A DNA stretch of 64,000 nucleotides, from positions 28,249-92,248 of the forward strand of contig NW_024589883.1 in assembly GCF_018446385.1 (NCBI RefSeq), written 5' to 3'. This document shows positions 1 through 11,055 of the stretch, in pieces. Position numbers and translations under genes: made by a program. How positions within the stretch are numbered: position 1 is the stretch's first letter; the number at the start of each line of letters is the position of its first letter. Origin of the DNA: Zingiber officinale. Lineage: Eukaryota; Streptophyta; Magnoliopsida; Zingiberales; Zingiberaceae. The notes beneath the pieces are model-generated. The model was given only the letters and a program-made list of their open reading frames with translations, had not been told where the DNA came from and ran no database searches.

Positions 1-654
1 GCGGATCTCTTCGGCGTCAATGACGATGGACCAAGAAGAAGCTCTTTCTTCTTCCCCAAGTGGCGGCGGCGAAACCAGACCTCCCTAGTGGCGGCGCTGC
101 GGAGAAGAGGAAAGGAGGTATAAGAGAGGAGGAAGGGAGCGCCGGCGGCTTCGTCGGCGCAGGCGAAGGGTGCGAGTGGGAGAAAGCGCTCCTTGGCTGG
201 CGGCGGCCCCCTCCCTTTTTCCTCTCTGTGAACAGTGCTTTAAGCACTAAAACCTTAAAGGCATTAACCCTTAAAGGGACGAAAATGCCCCCTTCCCTCT
301 CCTTAATTCCTCTCATGTCCTAAACTATATCCGGATCAATGATAAAATAGTATGAGATACAGTTTAATGACGTAAAAGGATTCATATAATCGACCTCATC
401 TAATAGGATAAGACTTGATTGTTGTTGTTTAGTCGATAAGTGATGAATAGAATAATAGAAAAAACAATTGATCATCTTGTTGACTGATACTATTGTAAAA
501 TTCACGTATTGTGCTCTGTATGTAGATTTTTGTGCATACTTTTCATATGATCTTCCTTTTGTGTTTCATAACGATTTCATCTTCCATCGACACTCCATCC
601 TGTTGCCTTCTCTTGGGCAATAAGCATCCACTTAGTCACAAGTTGACCTTGCAG
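1..654. other. Left edge: probable intron/flank, no recognisable exon
   Basis: Bases 1-320 are GC-rich with many CGG/GAG triplets and short open frames on both strands, none resembling a known protein. Bases 320-654 are AT-richer. Because a probable last exon starts at 655 behind an acceptor (TTGCAG), this stretch is likely the final intron of a gene whose earlier exons lie left of the window, perhaps with an inserted repeat at 1-320. No exon could be identified here. Confidence 0.4.
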
Positions 655-804
655 GTTAAGTCAGTGAAGATTAAGCCTGGGACGGGCACTCACAACGGTT
701 GCGGTATCGATGGGGAACTTCTTCGTGTTAAAGGACAGGTTATGTGTTCTTTGCTTCCGACCCAATGCAGACTCATCGGCCGCCCCGCCGAAGATTGTAA
801 ATAA
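655..804 (+). CDS. Sphingoid long-chain base / ceramide kinase-like, C-terminal last exon (partial)
   Basis: The exon opens after the acceptor TTGCAG at 649-654 and encodes 49 residues to a TAA at 802-804. The peptide begins VKSVKIKPG, carries NGCGIDGEL and ends near QCRLIGRP. The xDGE motif near the C-terminus is characteristic of the lipid-kinase (DAGK-catalytic) families that include sphingosine and ceramide kinases, and the SLLP-QCRLIGR ending resembles plant long-chain base kinase C-termini as I remember them. Such enzymes phosphorylate sphingoid bases or ceramide at membranes. The catalytic domain is not in the window, so the specific substrate cannot be settled. An open frame continues upstream from 532, but that part looks intronic. 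This could be an intact gene cut by the window edge or an orphan exon. Confidence 0.55.
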   Translation, partial: VKSVKIKPGTGTHNGCGIDGELLRVKGQVMCSLLPTQCRLIGRPAEDCK

Positions 805-3800
805 CTCTATATCTTAAACTCTGAGATCTGGATTTCTAAGACGAATTCTGACCTGCAAGCATCGAGTCGAAGAAACAAACACTGTTCCTGATGTTCATAT
901 GTGTGAGTGATCTTTTCTTTCTAAATCCCCGGAACTTTTGTTGTATGCTTTCCTGTTGTATTACGAGCATAGCATTCCCTCCCTCCCTCTCTCCCTCTCT
1001 TTCTTTTTCTTTTATTTATTTCATTTTTTCTCGGTTTTTGTATAAACAACTTATTATTATCTGCTAATATCCAGATGCTTCTGCTGATTGCATTCTTACT
1101 TGTTCAAAAAGGCCGATGGAATTCCTAAAAGGCACCCATAACTTTCAAATTTCTGAAAAAGGCATATTTATTTCTCATTTTATCTCTCCCATTAATCATT
1201 ATGTGTTATATTATGGTGTTGATTTTTAAAATTCAATACCATTAGTCACTGCATAAATCTTTAAACCATTTTTGTTATAGTGTTGATTTTTGAAATGTGT
1301 TGCATTGTTATAGTGATTGACGGCAGAGATAAAACAAAAAAACAAATGTGACTTATTTGATCAATTGCCGAAATTTCATATATCAAAGGCAATCGTTAAG
1401 TCCGCAATATCTGCTGCATTTGCTACTCTTTATCGTGCATGGCTCCTGTAGCAGAATGAACATGAAGCAGTAGTAGTACACAGAGAAGGAGTCGGTCGCT
1501 GCCGTTGATGATCGAGTTGTCACGCTCAGAGAATGAATGCATGGACTTGGCCTTGTTCATGGTCGACAAGATCGTTCCTCCTCGTTCCGCCCTTTTTACT
1601 ATTCACCTCGAGAACCCTCTTCTTGCACAAGTCAAGCGGGATTCTGATTGAGAGAGAAAGAGGGGACAGCGAGTGACGATGGTCTGCATGAATCCCGCCG
1701 CTCAAGACGCGGTCAGTCTGCGTTCGGACGACGTGGGTTGGGCAAGGTACGCAGCTGCTGACTTGACTCCTTTTACTGCTATTGCGCTGCTACAAAATCC
1801 AAGAGGAGGACTCTGTTATAGTGCTCAAAAACATCTGATTAGCAAGTACTGGAGATCTACAAAACAAGTACTGGTGGAGTGGACGTTTACGTGTTGTAGG
1901 GTTGTGAGTGATTGTGTGATGGATGGATGGATGGATGGGTTTGGGAGTGAGAAGACAATTGGTTTGACTTTTGAATAAAGGGGAGCCGGCAATTAAAGAT
2001 TTAAAGGGCCCGGTGAGGAGTCTGAGAACTGGGAGGGACGGGAAGGGAGAGAGGGAAGAAACACAATTAGAATGAAAAGTGATAAAGAGAAAAAAAAATT
2101 AATTATGTCTTCTTTATATAATTATTATCGGTTAATTTTAATAAAAAAAGTTTGCTTTAGCTGGTAATTAAGTTTATATATATATTAATGATCGTGTAAT
2201 ATAATACATTGAAATCACATTAACACTTTATAATGAAATTATATTAATTAAAGTATTTTAGTATTTAAATACTAAAATAGAATCATTAGGGTAAAGTACT
2301 TGATTTTTGAAAATATGAATTATTTGGATCACCCTTACGACTTCCCTATAAAAAAAATTAATTTAATTTAATATTATACTTATCTTAGAAAAAAAATTAA
2401 GAAAAATATATTTTTTAACATTGTTGGTCTAAAATATTTATAAAAATTTCTTTGATCATAGTATTGTCAATTCTAAGATGTGGGACTAAAGAGAATTATA
2501 TTTTTTTTATATAAAACAACCAAAGAAAATTAATGATGAGAAAAATTCATAATAATATACCGCAGCTGAGTCTCAAACTCTAGATCACTGATTATTTCAC
2601 TTGTAGAATTACTAATAAACCTTGAAATTATTTTAAGTGTGAATAGAAAAAAGGATATTAACGTAAATTCATTTTAGGCTTCACAAAAATTAGTTAGTAA
2701 AGGAGGAGATTTTTAATAAAATAGTAATATATATATATATATATATAACCATAAAATTATTGTTGCTGCTTGACGTTGAAGTCACATGTTCTAGTTATAC
2801 AAATAGTCTTTTATAAAATGAATTACAAAAAATATAAAGGAATATTTTAAATGTTAAATATATAATTTTTAACAGAAGAATGTTTTTTTACTATATATAT
2901 ATATATATATATATAAAATGAGTTTTGTTATCCTGTATACCATTCATAAGTATCTAGTGTTATTTTTTTAGGACCTAGGGTTTAAAATGGAAGTTAGAGT
3001 ATAATATTTAGGTTAAAGAAAATGAAAATTAAAAAAAAATATTAATACTAGCTATAGGTGCTCACTATTGGAGATGTAGGATAACAAAATTTATATTATA
3101 TATGATTTGTTGTACACCTTATATCCTAAAACTTAACTTTCTAAATCCTAAGCTTGGAAGAAAAAAAAATACACAGCTCACGAGGTGTGCAGCAACTAAT
3201 TAATTTGTTAGCATTATCTTCGCCTCTTCCTCTCTTCTCAATCTATTAGATTCCAAACATAACTTTTAGATGTTAAACAAAGTGTCAAAGAAAATGAACA
3301 ATTGTAATTAAGAAGGACTAAAAAGGAGAAGGATGAAGAGAGGAGAAACCATAAATACATCGCCGGAGATTATAACATACCACGCACAATATCGACCGAA
3401 TGCAAAATTATTTTTTTCATTTGAGACCAAGAGTACAACCCTAACCCTTAGCAAAAAGTTATCCCATTGGTAAATATGCTCATAGGCTCACTATTGCACG
3501 ATGACATCCTTTATCTTCCTCTTCCAAACTCCAAATTAACACTCTCCCCCTCAACCCTGCAGAGTGTTTATCTGAAGAGGCATGATCGTCGTCGTCGTCG
3601 TCGTCTTAAGGAAGCTTTTCATTTGAGGGGAATGCTGTCTGCGTCGAGGCCTCATATCGAACAATCATAGTTTTATACAACTCCATTTTCTTTCTATTAT
3701 ACATTATTGTTCTTATGATCTCGGACCAGGCTTCATTCCCCTTAAACGTAGCTTCCAATCCATCTCTCTCCTCTGCAACTTTTTTTTTTTATATATACTG

Positions 3801-4268
3801 ATTTCTTCGATGATTCTGTAGGTTTCTCCATATCAGAAATCAAGGTGCTGTTTCTGAACTTTAATATTTAGTTTTCAGTGCTTCTGTTTGTGCTTTTCTT
3901 CATTGAGAGAAGGAAGAAAGAGGTTTTAATCATGATCTCATCATTTGAAGGGTTTATTTTGATGCTGTTTTTTCTTTTGGATTTTTCTAATGTTTTTAGT
4001 TTTTTTAAAGAGAAGGTTTCAAAAAACAATTTTTTAAAAAAAATCTAATGAATTTTCAAAGGTAAAAAAGGAGTAATTTTAGAGATATATTTTTTATAAA
4101 AAAAATAAAAATTTGTTTAAATGCATTAATAAGATGTATCAATTTTTTTTTTTTTGTATTAATTTTCAATGGACGGCTCTGATAAGCGGATTTAAAAGGA
4201 AGAGGCCTCCCGGTTTAAGTTTTAAGCCGAAGCAAAATCGGCACCAGAGCGAGACGCCGTCGCCGACG
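805..4268. other. Gene-poor AT-rich intergenic stretch with repeats
   Basis: The first 150-200 bases are probably the 3' UTR of the kinase-like exon. A pyrimidine-rich run lies near 965-1020. Bases 1490-1980 are more GC-balanced and hold an unsupported 101-codon frame and a GGAT tetranucleotide run at 1919-1938. AT dinucleotide runs sit near 2729-2748 and 2894-2916. From 2000 to 3450 the sequence is strongly AT-rich with no coding signal. A CGT triplet run lies at 3587-3604. Bases 4140-4268 are probably the 5' UTR of the downstream RPC11 gene. Confidence 0.6.
2387..2740. repeat. Dispersed repeat, diverged copy A
   Basis: This AT-rich stretch aligns by eye with 22770-23065. Shared blocks include AAGAAAAATATATTTT, AAAATATTTATA, a TAGTATT-TCAATTCTAA block, GATATTAACG and AATAAAATAGTAATAT, in the same order and orientation. 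The two copies are well diverged. No terminal repeats or coding capacity were seen, so the element class is unknown. Confidence 0.55.
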
Positions 4269-5567
4269 ATGGAGTTCTGCGCAAGCTGCGGGAATCTGCT
4301 GCAGATCCAACCGGGGATTGGCCAGAGGGTTCGCTTCTATTGCCCCACTTGCCCCTACGTTTGCACCGCCATCAATAAGGAGCGTATCGATCTCTGATTT
4401 CTCCTTTTTTCCACTCTTTCTAGGGTTCTTCTCTGGTTCATGGTCACGCGTTGATCGCTCATTTTAATGTATAAAAAAAAACCTTTTTTTCTGCTTCGAT
4501 TGTTCAGATTGTACGGAGGCAACGATTGGTGAAGAAGGAGTTGGACCCCATCTTCAGCGGAGCCGACGCCATGAAGTTTGCCTCTAAAACCCAAAGTACG
4601 TTGTCTCTCTCTCTCTCTCTCCATTTATTTTCATCTTTTCGAATTGAATTTCGTGCTGGGAAGGACACCAACATCTGTATGTTTGGCTTGTTCCGGTGAA
4701 GGTTCTCCTGCACTTTCTTGCTTGTTAAAATGCTACTGTCATGGTTTTGCAAAACCACCCCAAAAAAAACAAATTTTTATTTGTAATTCAGAATGAAGAA
4801 GGTATTTCATTCATAGGTCTGATGCAGTGATGCAAAAGAATGTATTAGCTTCTTTAGGTCTGATGCTTTGCTCTAGGATTGAGCCAACGCTAAGAATTTT
4901 TCTAGATACCATGATATGTTGCACATCTTGTTAGAGCAATCTCTATATTTCAAATTTGATCAACGACATATACCATCATTTATTTTTCATATTGGTAAAA
5001 TTTGTATACTAGGCTTTTGCAAGAAGAATCTGTTCTGAATGCTTTTTTCAACAAATTGTTCATACCATTGTATCATATCATATTCTCTTGGTCTAATGCT
5101 TTGCTCTAGGATTGAGCTAACAATAAGAATTTTTCTAGATACCATGATATGTTTCACATCTTGTTAGAGCAATCTCTATATTTCAAATTTGATCAATAAC
5201 ATATACCATCATTTATTTTTCATATTGGTAAAATTTACAAACTAAGCTTTTGCAAGAAGAATCTGTTCTGAATTCTTTCTTCAACAAATTGTTCATACCA
5301 TCGTATTATATCATGTAATGCTTTCTAATCTTCAACTGGAAGGTTGTGTTTTTGTAATCTTCTACAGCAAACAATGATTTGTAGTTTCAAAATATTGATT
5401 GGACTCTCTTATGAACCTCTTCTCTCATACCTACAGCAACGTGCCCAAGATGCCATCACGGAGAGGCGTACTTCAGGCAAATGCAAATTCGATCGGCCGA
5501 CGAACCAATGTCGACATTCTACCAGTGTTGCAATGACATATGCAACCATCAATGGCGAGAAGACTAG
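4269..5567 (+). CDS. DNA-directed RNA polymerase III subunit RPC11/RPC10 (POLR3K type)
   Basis: Small TFIIS-like subunit of RNA polymerase III, needed for RNA cleavage, termination and reinitiation in the nucleus. The model has three exons, 4269-4379, 4508-4595 and 5437-5567, giving 109 residues, the usual size for the family. The N-terminal zinc ribbon shows MEFCASCG (C4, C7) and CPTCPYVC (C25, C28). The C-terminal ribbon shows CPRC (C69, C72) and C97/C102, with the invariant acidic hairpin QIRSADEP (D88, E89) that acts at the polymerase active site. The end WRED is typical. Oddity: the expected first donor reads AAG|GAGCGT, so intron 1 would start GA, not GT. A canonical GT at 4359 (TAC|GTTTGC) would also keep frame but deletes seven residues (V31-K37). 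Without splicing the frame stops after ERIDL. Identification is strong; exon 1's end is uncertain. Confidence 0.9.
4857..5317 (+). repeat. 233-bp tandem duplication in RPC11 intron 2
   Basis: Copy 1 (4857-5089) and copy 2 (5090 to about 5317) share long identical blocks, for example around GGATTGAGC, ACCATGATATGTT, CATATTGGTAAAATTT and AAGAAGAATCTGTTCTGAAT. They differ by scattered point changes, so the duplication is not brand new. It lies wholly inside an intron and carries no splice consequence that I can see. Confidence 0.9.
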
Positions 5568-5818
5568 TAATACATAAGTTGCAACTGGAATAGCCGAGTG
5601 ACATCTATTACTGAACTTATTTCTGCTGTCTGGGATTTCAGAGTCAATATTTTAGTTTTACTTTGTGCATTATCAGTAAATTAAAGTTGATTTTATTGTC
5701 CCTAAACTAGGTTAACACTTATTACACTTATCTAATCCATATCATCACTGTTACGGATTAGCAAGTAAATTAGTGTCTTATGTTAATACTTAAGTGTGCC
5801 CTTTGAGGATGTTGGTGT

Positions 5819-7451
5819 CTAAACCTCTTGAGGTTGAGGCCTCACTGACTCATCTTGGGGGACTACGGAGGAGTAGGAGGAAGCCTTCTTCCTGTCGAGG
5901 CTCGGCTCAAAGCTCGCGAGGCGCGCGAGCACGCCTACTGCCTCGACGACACTCTCAACCCGTTCGGAGACCTCGATCAGCAGGGAAGCTGCCGTGACGA
6001 GCGGCATGGCCTCCATCAGTGACAATGTCGCTCTATGCTTCTTCACATGGTCAGTGGGGAGTGACCTGAGAGCAACTTGCAACTCTTGCACTCCGTTCTT
6101 CATCTCGACAACCAAGCAGTGGATGCTTCGAGACTCTTTCATCGACATGATGGAGCTTGATAGCTCCTTCAAGACGTTCGATGAGTCCAAGCTCAGTTTG
6201 ATGCTGGCGCCGCGCAGATGGCTCTTCACGTCCTCCGGCGCCTATTCAGTAACGAAATGGAACTCCGGTAAGCTTCTTAAAACAGGTTGAAGATTGCATT
6301 AGGCTTAAACACAGTCATGTTATACCTTGATCTCAGAGGAGATGCAGCCATTGAAGGCCTCCATGCAATATGCACAATACCTCATGGCGGCTGCCACCTT
6401 GAGGTACTGACTCCATGGATGCCGAAACCTAAACCGGCCATGCCCGGGCTCCCACTTTGCCAAATTGGCCTGAGAATCTTCGGTCGCTTTCGAGTTGAGG
6501 ACACACTTGTAGCCCTGCGACTTCGCGGTGGGCAGCTCCTTTCCTTCCTCGGCCTCGTCCTCCATGAAACACTCTTCCACTAGGCCTTGTAGGGAATCTG
6601 CGAGCTTCACCAGGTTGCCGGAGACGAGGAGATGGAGTTCTTGGCCGGCCCAAACAGGGCAAACGAGGATGCAGACAATGAGGCAAATGCCGACGCCGAT
6701 GCTGATGGTGTACACGCGCTCCTGCGCGAGAAAGAGCAGTTGGTCGACTCGGTACCCGGAGACGGCCACCAAGCTGAAGGTGAGGATGAAGATGGTGATG
6801 CCGTAGTCGAACCGGGCTTTGATCGCCGGAATGAATCTAGAAAATGTGGCGGCCGAAGCTGAAATAGGCAAATCAAGCAAAGCACACAGAAATCATCAGA
6901 AAACCAATCTGTTTGCTTCGAGAAGGAGAATTAGGATGAGGGTCGATCGAAGCATCACCGAGGATGAACACGGAGGCACTCAAGATGACAGGCTCTGCTT
7001 TCTCCCCTGCTTTACTCGCGGCCCAGTGGATGCCGACGGCGAGGAATCCGGCGGTCGACGTCGCGATTGATCGGTTGAATCCTTTGCACAGGCATCCACC
7101 GACGGTGTATTCGAAGACCACCACGACGGTCATGACCGCCCACATAGCCCACCCTCCCACGCCATCGTAGAGTGGCCTCGTGTAGTAGAACAACGACACT
7201 AACGTGAGTCCAGTCCCCACCTTGACGCCATGCACCACTCTCCGGGGATCGTCGGAGCCGACCGACCAAGCCTTCCTCCCGAACCCGACCGCCTTCGATA
7301 CGACAGCCAGCACGATCCCGGTCAACCAAGCCCATGCTCGGTCGACCCAATCGGGCTGAGACTCGACCACCACAGCCAATGAGCCTTGAGGCACCCTCAC
7401 CCGCCATTCCAAACCGTCCTGCACTTCCTTCGCAGAAGTAGCCATAGCCAT
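5819..7451 (-). CDS. Aluminium-activated malate transporter (ALMT family anion channel)
   Basis: Plant anion channel of the ALMT/FUSC-like superfamily that passes malate and other anions across the plasma membrane or tonoplast. On the minus strand the exons are 7451-6959, 6858-6326 and 6241-5819, all GT-AG, giving 482 residues. The N-terminal half contains about six hydrophobic segments (roughly residues 76-92, 99-115, 118-141, 152-166, 180-197 and 208-227). The ARFDYG and SGYR stretches follow, then the family-typical WEP motif near residue 300 with GHGRFRFRHPW behind it (PHGRF in most members). The C-terminal half is soluble and helical. The N-terminus EWRVRVP recalls the ALMT10-type subgroup, but I would not assign a subfamily. 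The start chosen is the first ATG; a second in-frame ATG lies two codons on. Transcribed toward RPC11, so the two genes converge. Confidence 0.93.
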
Positions 7452-7575
7452 AATTGGCGAATCCCCGGCGGTCGGAGACGATGCCGGAGGTCGCCGGAGC
7501 CTATTGTATATCGTCGAAGGAAGGAGTTGCGACGGCCAATTCTTTGCACGTAGTGGAAGAGCTAGCGTCTATGGG

Positions 7576-7583
7576 TTATATAA
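7576..7583 (-). promoter_or_regulatory. Possible TATA box of the ALMT gene
   Basis: Read on the minus strand the sequence is CTTATATAAC, about 125 bases upstream of the ALMT start codon, a plausible spacing for a plant TATA box plus a short 5' UTR. This is inferred from motif and position only. Confidence 0.4.
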
Positions 7584-7683
7584 GTGGCGAGGGCACTAAG
7601 AAGGTGACAACGGATAGGGCATGTAAAGGCCATAGGACTCAGTGGAAGGACCAAACCTTAGACAGGATATTTTTGTAGAGTAC

Positions 7684-8369
7684 GTGTATCGCTCAATTCG
7701 TATACGTCGTCCCTAAGTGGAAAGTTTCTATATATACAGCTAGCTTTTTAGTTTCGGGATGTCAAAGCGATGAAGTGACGAAAAGGTTAGATGAACAATC
7801 AGGTTAACTCGTGTACGAGTGTGATCTACGAAACACTTGGAATGCCAAACCTTGAGGCAAGCAAAAATTACCTAAGTAATGCATTCGATGAGCTATGAAC
7901 AATGTGTACTTAGTTGCTTATGTTGTTGAGCTATTATTGTATCTTAGGAAAAGAAAGTCTGACTCGGTCCAGTGTCCTGAGCATTTTGACTCGGTTTAGT
8001 CGAACATAAAATATATATATATATATATATATCGCATGGTTAAGATATTTGTAAGGCATTTGTCGGTAGCTAGAAAGGCAGGAACATGGCCTAGTGCAAG
8101 TTGTTCGAGAAAGAGAAGGAGATTGTTAAATGAGAGCTAGAAATATGATGAGAAGGAAAGCAAAATCAAATGAGACTACTTGCGCCAAAAGATCTAGCCG
8201 TGAGTTAGTGTAGTAGTCAATGCGCCGATCCAAGCTGTCATGCATAAGACTTCTTCCCCTCTCTCTTTTGATTTTGTTATTTTTTTCCTTTTTTGGGGTG
8301 TATAGTATAGAGAATTGTTGGTCATGAGTGGATAGCTTGACTCTGTTTTTTTTTTAAAAAAAAAACTTA
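7684..8369. other. AT-rich intergenic DNA, no feature identified
   Basis: No protein, RNA gene or clear element was recognised. An AT dinucleotide run lies at about 8010-8031, and an A/T-rich patch at 8347-8370 precedes a degenerate repeat copy. Confidence 0.5.
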
Positions 8370-8880
8370 AATTTAGTTGAAGCTTGACTCAATGTTGGTT
8401 CATCAGCTCTCAATTTAAGTTTGTTTAATTTGAAATTTTTATATTTTAAATTTATTTGGTTAATTATTGAATTTGATAATATAATTTTTTTTTAAAATTT
8501 TATTTATTTATTTAGCATGTTGATAAAAGTTTTATTGATGAATATTATTTATAAACGTTATTCACGTATATTAACGAGTTGAATACATATGTTTAAGTTT
8601 ATTTGTTTAATTTACGAGTTGTTCAAGTTTGTTCATTTAATTGATCTTCTGTTTATTAAACGAATATAAATAAGTTCTTACCAATTGTGGTACAAAAAAA
8701 AAGCGAATACGCTCGCCCCCAGCGTCCCCGCCAACCCGTCCCAGGGCCAACACGGAGGAGATAAATCACGGGCGGCTACTAGCCTTTGGAATAGTGGCTA
8801 GCACATAAGGGAGGTATTTACCTCGACTTTGTAAATAAACTCTTACCAAGTTAAATATCAAGGTTGTTCACGAACGTTTG
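8370..8880. repeat. Degenerate copy of the GTAAACGA / GAGCTCG repeat family, with a SINE inside
   Basis: Blocks such as TTTACGAGTTGTTCAAGTTT, TTCACGAACGTTTGATTCATT and ATTAAACGAATATAAAT resemble, in decayed form, the interior of the repeat at 13296-14043. The SINE at 8685-8832 splits it. Boundaries are uncertain. Confidence 0.4.
8685..8832 (-). mobile_element. SINE-like retroposon, 5'-truncated copy
   Basis: The body matches, by eye, the SINE at 10071-11037 (shared CGCTCG, CCCGCCAAC-CGTC, AACACGGAGGAGATAAATCA and GAGG-ATATTTACCTCG-type blocks). It is flanked by 17-bp direct repeats with two mismatches (8668-8684 and 8833-8849, around AAATAA..TCTTACCAA). The minus-strand 3' end is a T run, as in plant SINEs that end in T. 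The tRNA-like head seen in the other copy is missing here. Confidence 0.6.
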
Positions 8881-9214
8881 ATTCATTAACAGTCCTAAGG
8901 TTAGCTACTAGGGTTTAGGGTATCACTAAGAAGGTTAAAAACATTCGAAGGGATTTAGGTCCAAAGATTCCAAGGAGGCTAAGTTATGTTAGATTAAGTT
9001 AGATTTAGCAAGGTCTTATTCGGTGCTCGTGGTATTAATTACATCTCATGGTAATTTATGCATGAATGAATCTAACTAATGATTCAATGATCATGATTTT
9101 GATTAAGTATTTCTTTAAACTAACAATTTAAATGGTTATTAATGTGACAAATATATGTAGCCTACATGTAACGCCACCGGATCAGTCCGAAGTGAAGTTG
9201 AATTACAATTTGGC

Positions 9215-9500
9215 CACCCCCGATTCCTTGAGCTTGGTAACGTACCCCTAACTCACTTAGCTCTCCCATCCCCCCTCCAATTCCATTAGCTCGGTCCCCC
9301 ACAACTCACTCAGCTCGGTCATTCTCGACTTTCTCAACTCAGTCAAGCTCAACTCCCTCTACTCAGCGACACTCGACTCACTTAGCCAGGTCACGCCCGA
9401 CTCCCTGAGCTCAGTCACGCCCGACTCCCTGAGCTCGGTCACCCCCGACTCACTTAGTTCGGTCACACCTGACTCCCTCAACTTGGTCACATCAGACACC
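9215..9500. repeat. Minisatellite, about 24-bp degenerate unit
   Basis: The unit has the consensus form GACTCCCTGAGCTCGGTCAC plus a few bases and is repeated about ten times with variation in the central CTGAGCTC/CTTAGCTC part. It is much more GC-rich than the surrounding sequence. No reading frame is maintained, so it is unlikely to be coding. Confidence 0.8.
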
Positions 9501-10070
9501 CACAGGTCAACTCTTTCCACATACCTCCGGATGCAATGGCAAGAAATGTGGGTACCGTGACAAGCGAAAAAGGTGGAGAGACTGGATGAGGGTAAGTGGG
9601 CTCACATGATGGTCTCATGCCCTATGCTAACCTTTTGTTGAGTGTTTCAAAGACCCCGAGAGCTTACTTCGCCACTAGACCTTCAAGACTTCTCTCCACG
9701 GTAGTTGCTCCCTAATGACTCACCTGATAACGATCTCAAATAGGGACAATTATATTTTTATAATAATAATTTTTTGAATCAACTTATAATCTTAAAACCT
9801 AAGATGTGAACACACTCGATCGAATGTTTGAAGGTGTCTGCAAGAATGGTGATATTGTCCAACGTGGATACCACTCCTTTTTAGGATATTAATCCAACGT
9901 ATGAATAAAGAAGGCATGCACCTTATGACCTAAAAAGTTTCTATCGATAGATAGATATTATCTAGGATATTCAAGCAAGAATTATCTTCTTGAAATTAAG
10001 TTGTAAATTTAAGAATATTGATGGTGTATTTGTTTTGCAAGAATAATATTTTTATATGTCTAGTATATAT

Positions 10071-11037
10071 GATGGAAAAAGTGATTATATTACGCTCGTC
10101 CAGCGCCCCCGTCAACTCGTCTCAAAGTTAACACGGAAGAGATAAATCATAGGTGATTACTAACTTTTAGAATAATGACTGATATATGAGGGAGATATTT
10201 ACCTCGGCAATCAGGGACGGAGCCACGTTGATGATTGGTGCATGGGGCAACTGCCCCACCTCAATATTTTGTAAATGTCCATAGATATTAGAAAATTACA
10301 ATCTTGCCCCAGTAAAAAATAAAAGTAGGGCTTGCAAGTTGCAACCCTCATCCTGAATTTCCCTCCTCGCTACCCTCTCCTTGCGCAGCTGCGCACCGCC
10401 TGTGCTCCCTGAGACGACCCCCTAATCCCTATCCATCTTCATCAACGGCGACTCTAAGATTTTCTCCGCCCTCCTCTTCCTCCTCCGCTCCGGTTCTCAA
10501 GTATCTAGTTCTAAGATTTTCGGCTAAAAATATTTCTTCTCATTTTGATGCTTATTTTTTGCTTATCATCAGTTCAGAATATCTTATTTGGTCCTTTTAC
10601 ATGTTCCAGAATTACTGTAACTATGTCATAGGTAACGATACTGAGGTTTTATTTTACAGTGCTAATTCTATTCTTTCACTAATCATTTTTTTCCTAACAC
10701 TTGATGTTTAACGTAATCCTTATATATCTTGTTTTGTTCCCATTTACATGGCGAAGCCCTGATTTTTTTTAAAAGAATCGTAGGTGGTTAAACCGTTAAA
10801 GATCTATGAGTCACTGTTTTTTCTGATACTGCACAAATTTATCAAAATTTTCTATGTTCATTAATGTAACTTTTATTTATATTTGTATTAGATCATTGAG
10901 GATCAAAAACTCACCAACTTCATAATCAACAATGACATTCATTGCCCCATCTGTTATAAGGGGCCTAGCTCCGCCCCTGTCGGCAATCATGGTAGCAGTA
11001 CCTCATACGTGAACCACTAGACCATCCTGAGAGGATA
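10071..11037 (-). mobile_element. tRNA-derived SINE interrupted by a hAT element
   Basis: The SINE parts are 10071-10203 and about 10988-11037. Read on the minus strand the head is GGATGGTCTAGTGGTTCA, which contains a tRNA-type A box (TGGTCTAGTGG). TCTAGTATATAT lies on both sides (about 10058-10070 and 11044-11055) and is the likely target duplication. The body matches the copy at 8685-8832. The hAT element at 10212-10979 later split it. Confidence 0.6.
10212..10979. mobile_element. Non-autonomous hAT element (768 bp)
   Basis: The termini are CAGGGACGGAGC on the left and the inverse of CAGGGGCGGAGC on the right, typical plant hAT ends. Both sides show a perfect 8-bp target duplication TCGGCAAT (10204-10211 and 10980-10987), the hAT hallmark. 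The interior has no transposase frame. It holds a GC-richer patch near 10330-10500 that could be captured genic or untranslated sequence. The target was the middle of a SINE, which dates this insertion after the SINE. Confidence 0.9.
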
Positions 11038-11055
11038 TATATATCTAGTATATAT

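Noticed and set aside
532-654. Upstream extension of the kinase-like frame to an ATG at 532
   Set aside because: The segment ends in a good acceptor (TTGCAG) and its peptide is unlike the family. It is read as intron.
1673-1978. 101-codon open frame
   Set aside because: No family resemblance, it includes a GGAT microsatellite, and no splice or codon signal supports it. Left as non-coding.
4380-4400. GT at 4384-4385 as the RPC11 exon 1 donor
   Set aside because: It gives the wrong phase with the only good acceptor at 4507 and destroys the conserved VRRQRLVKKE stretch.
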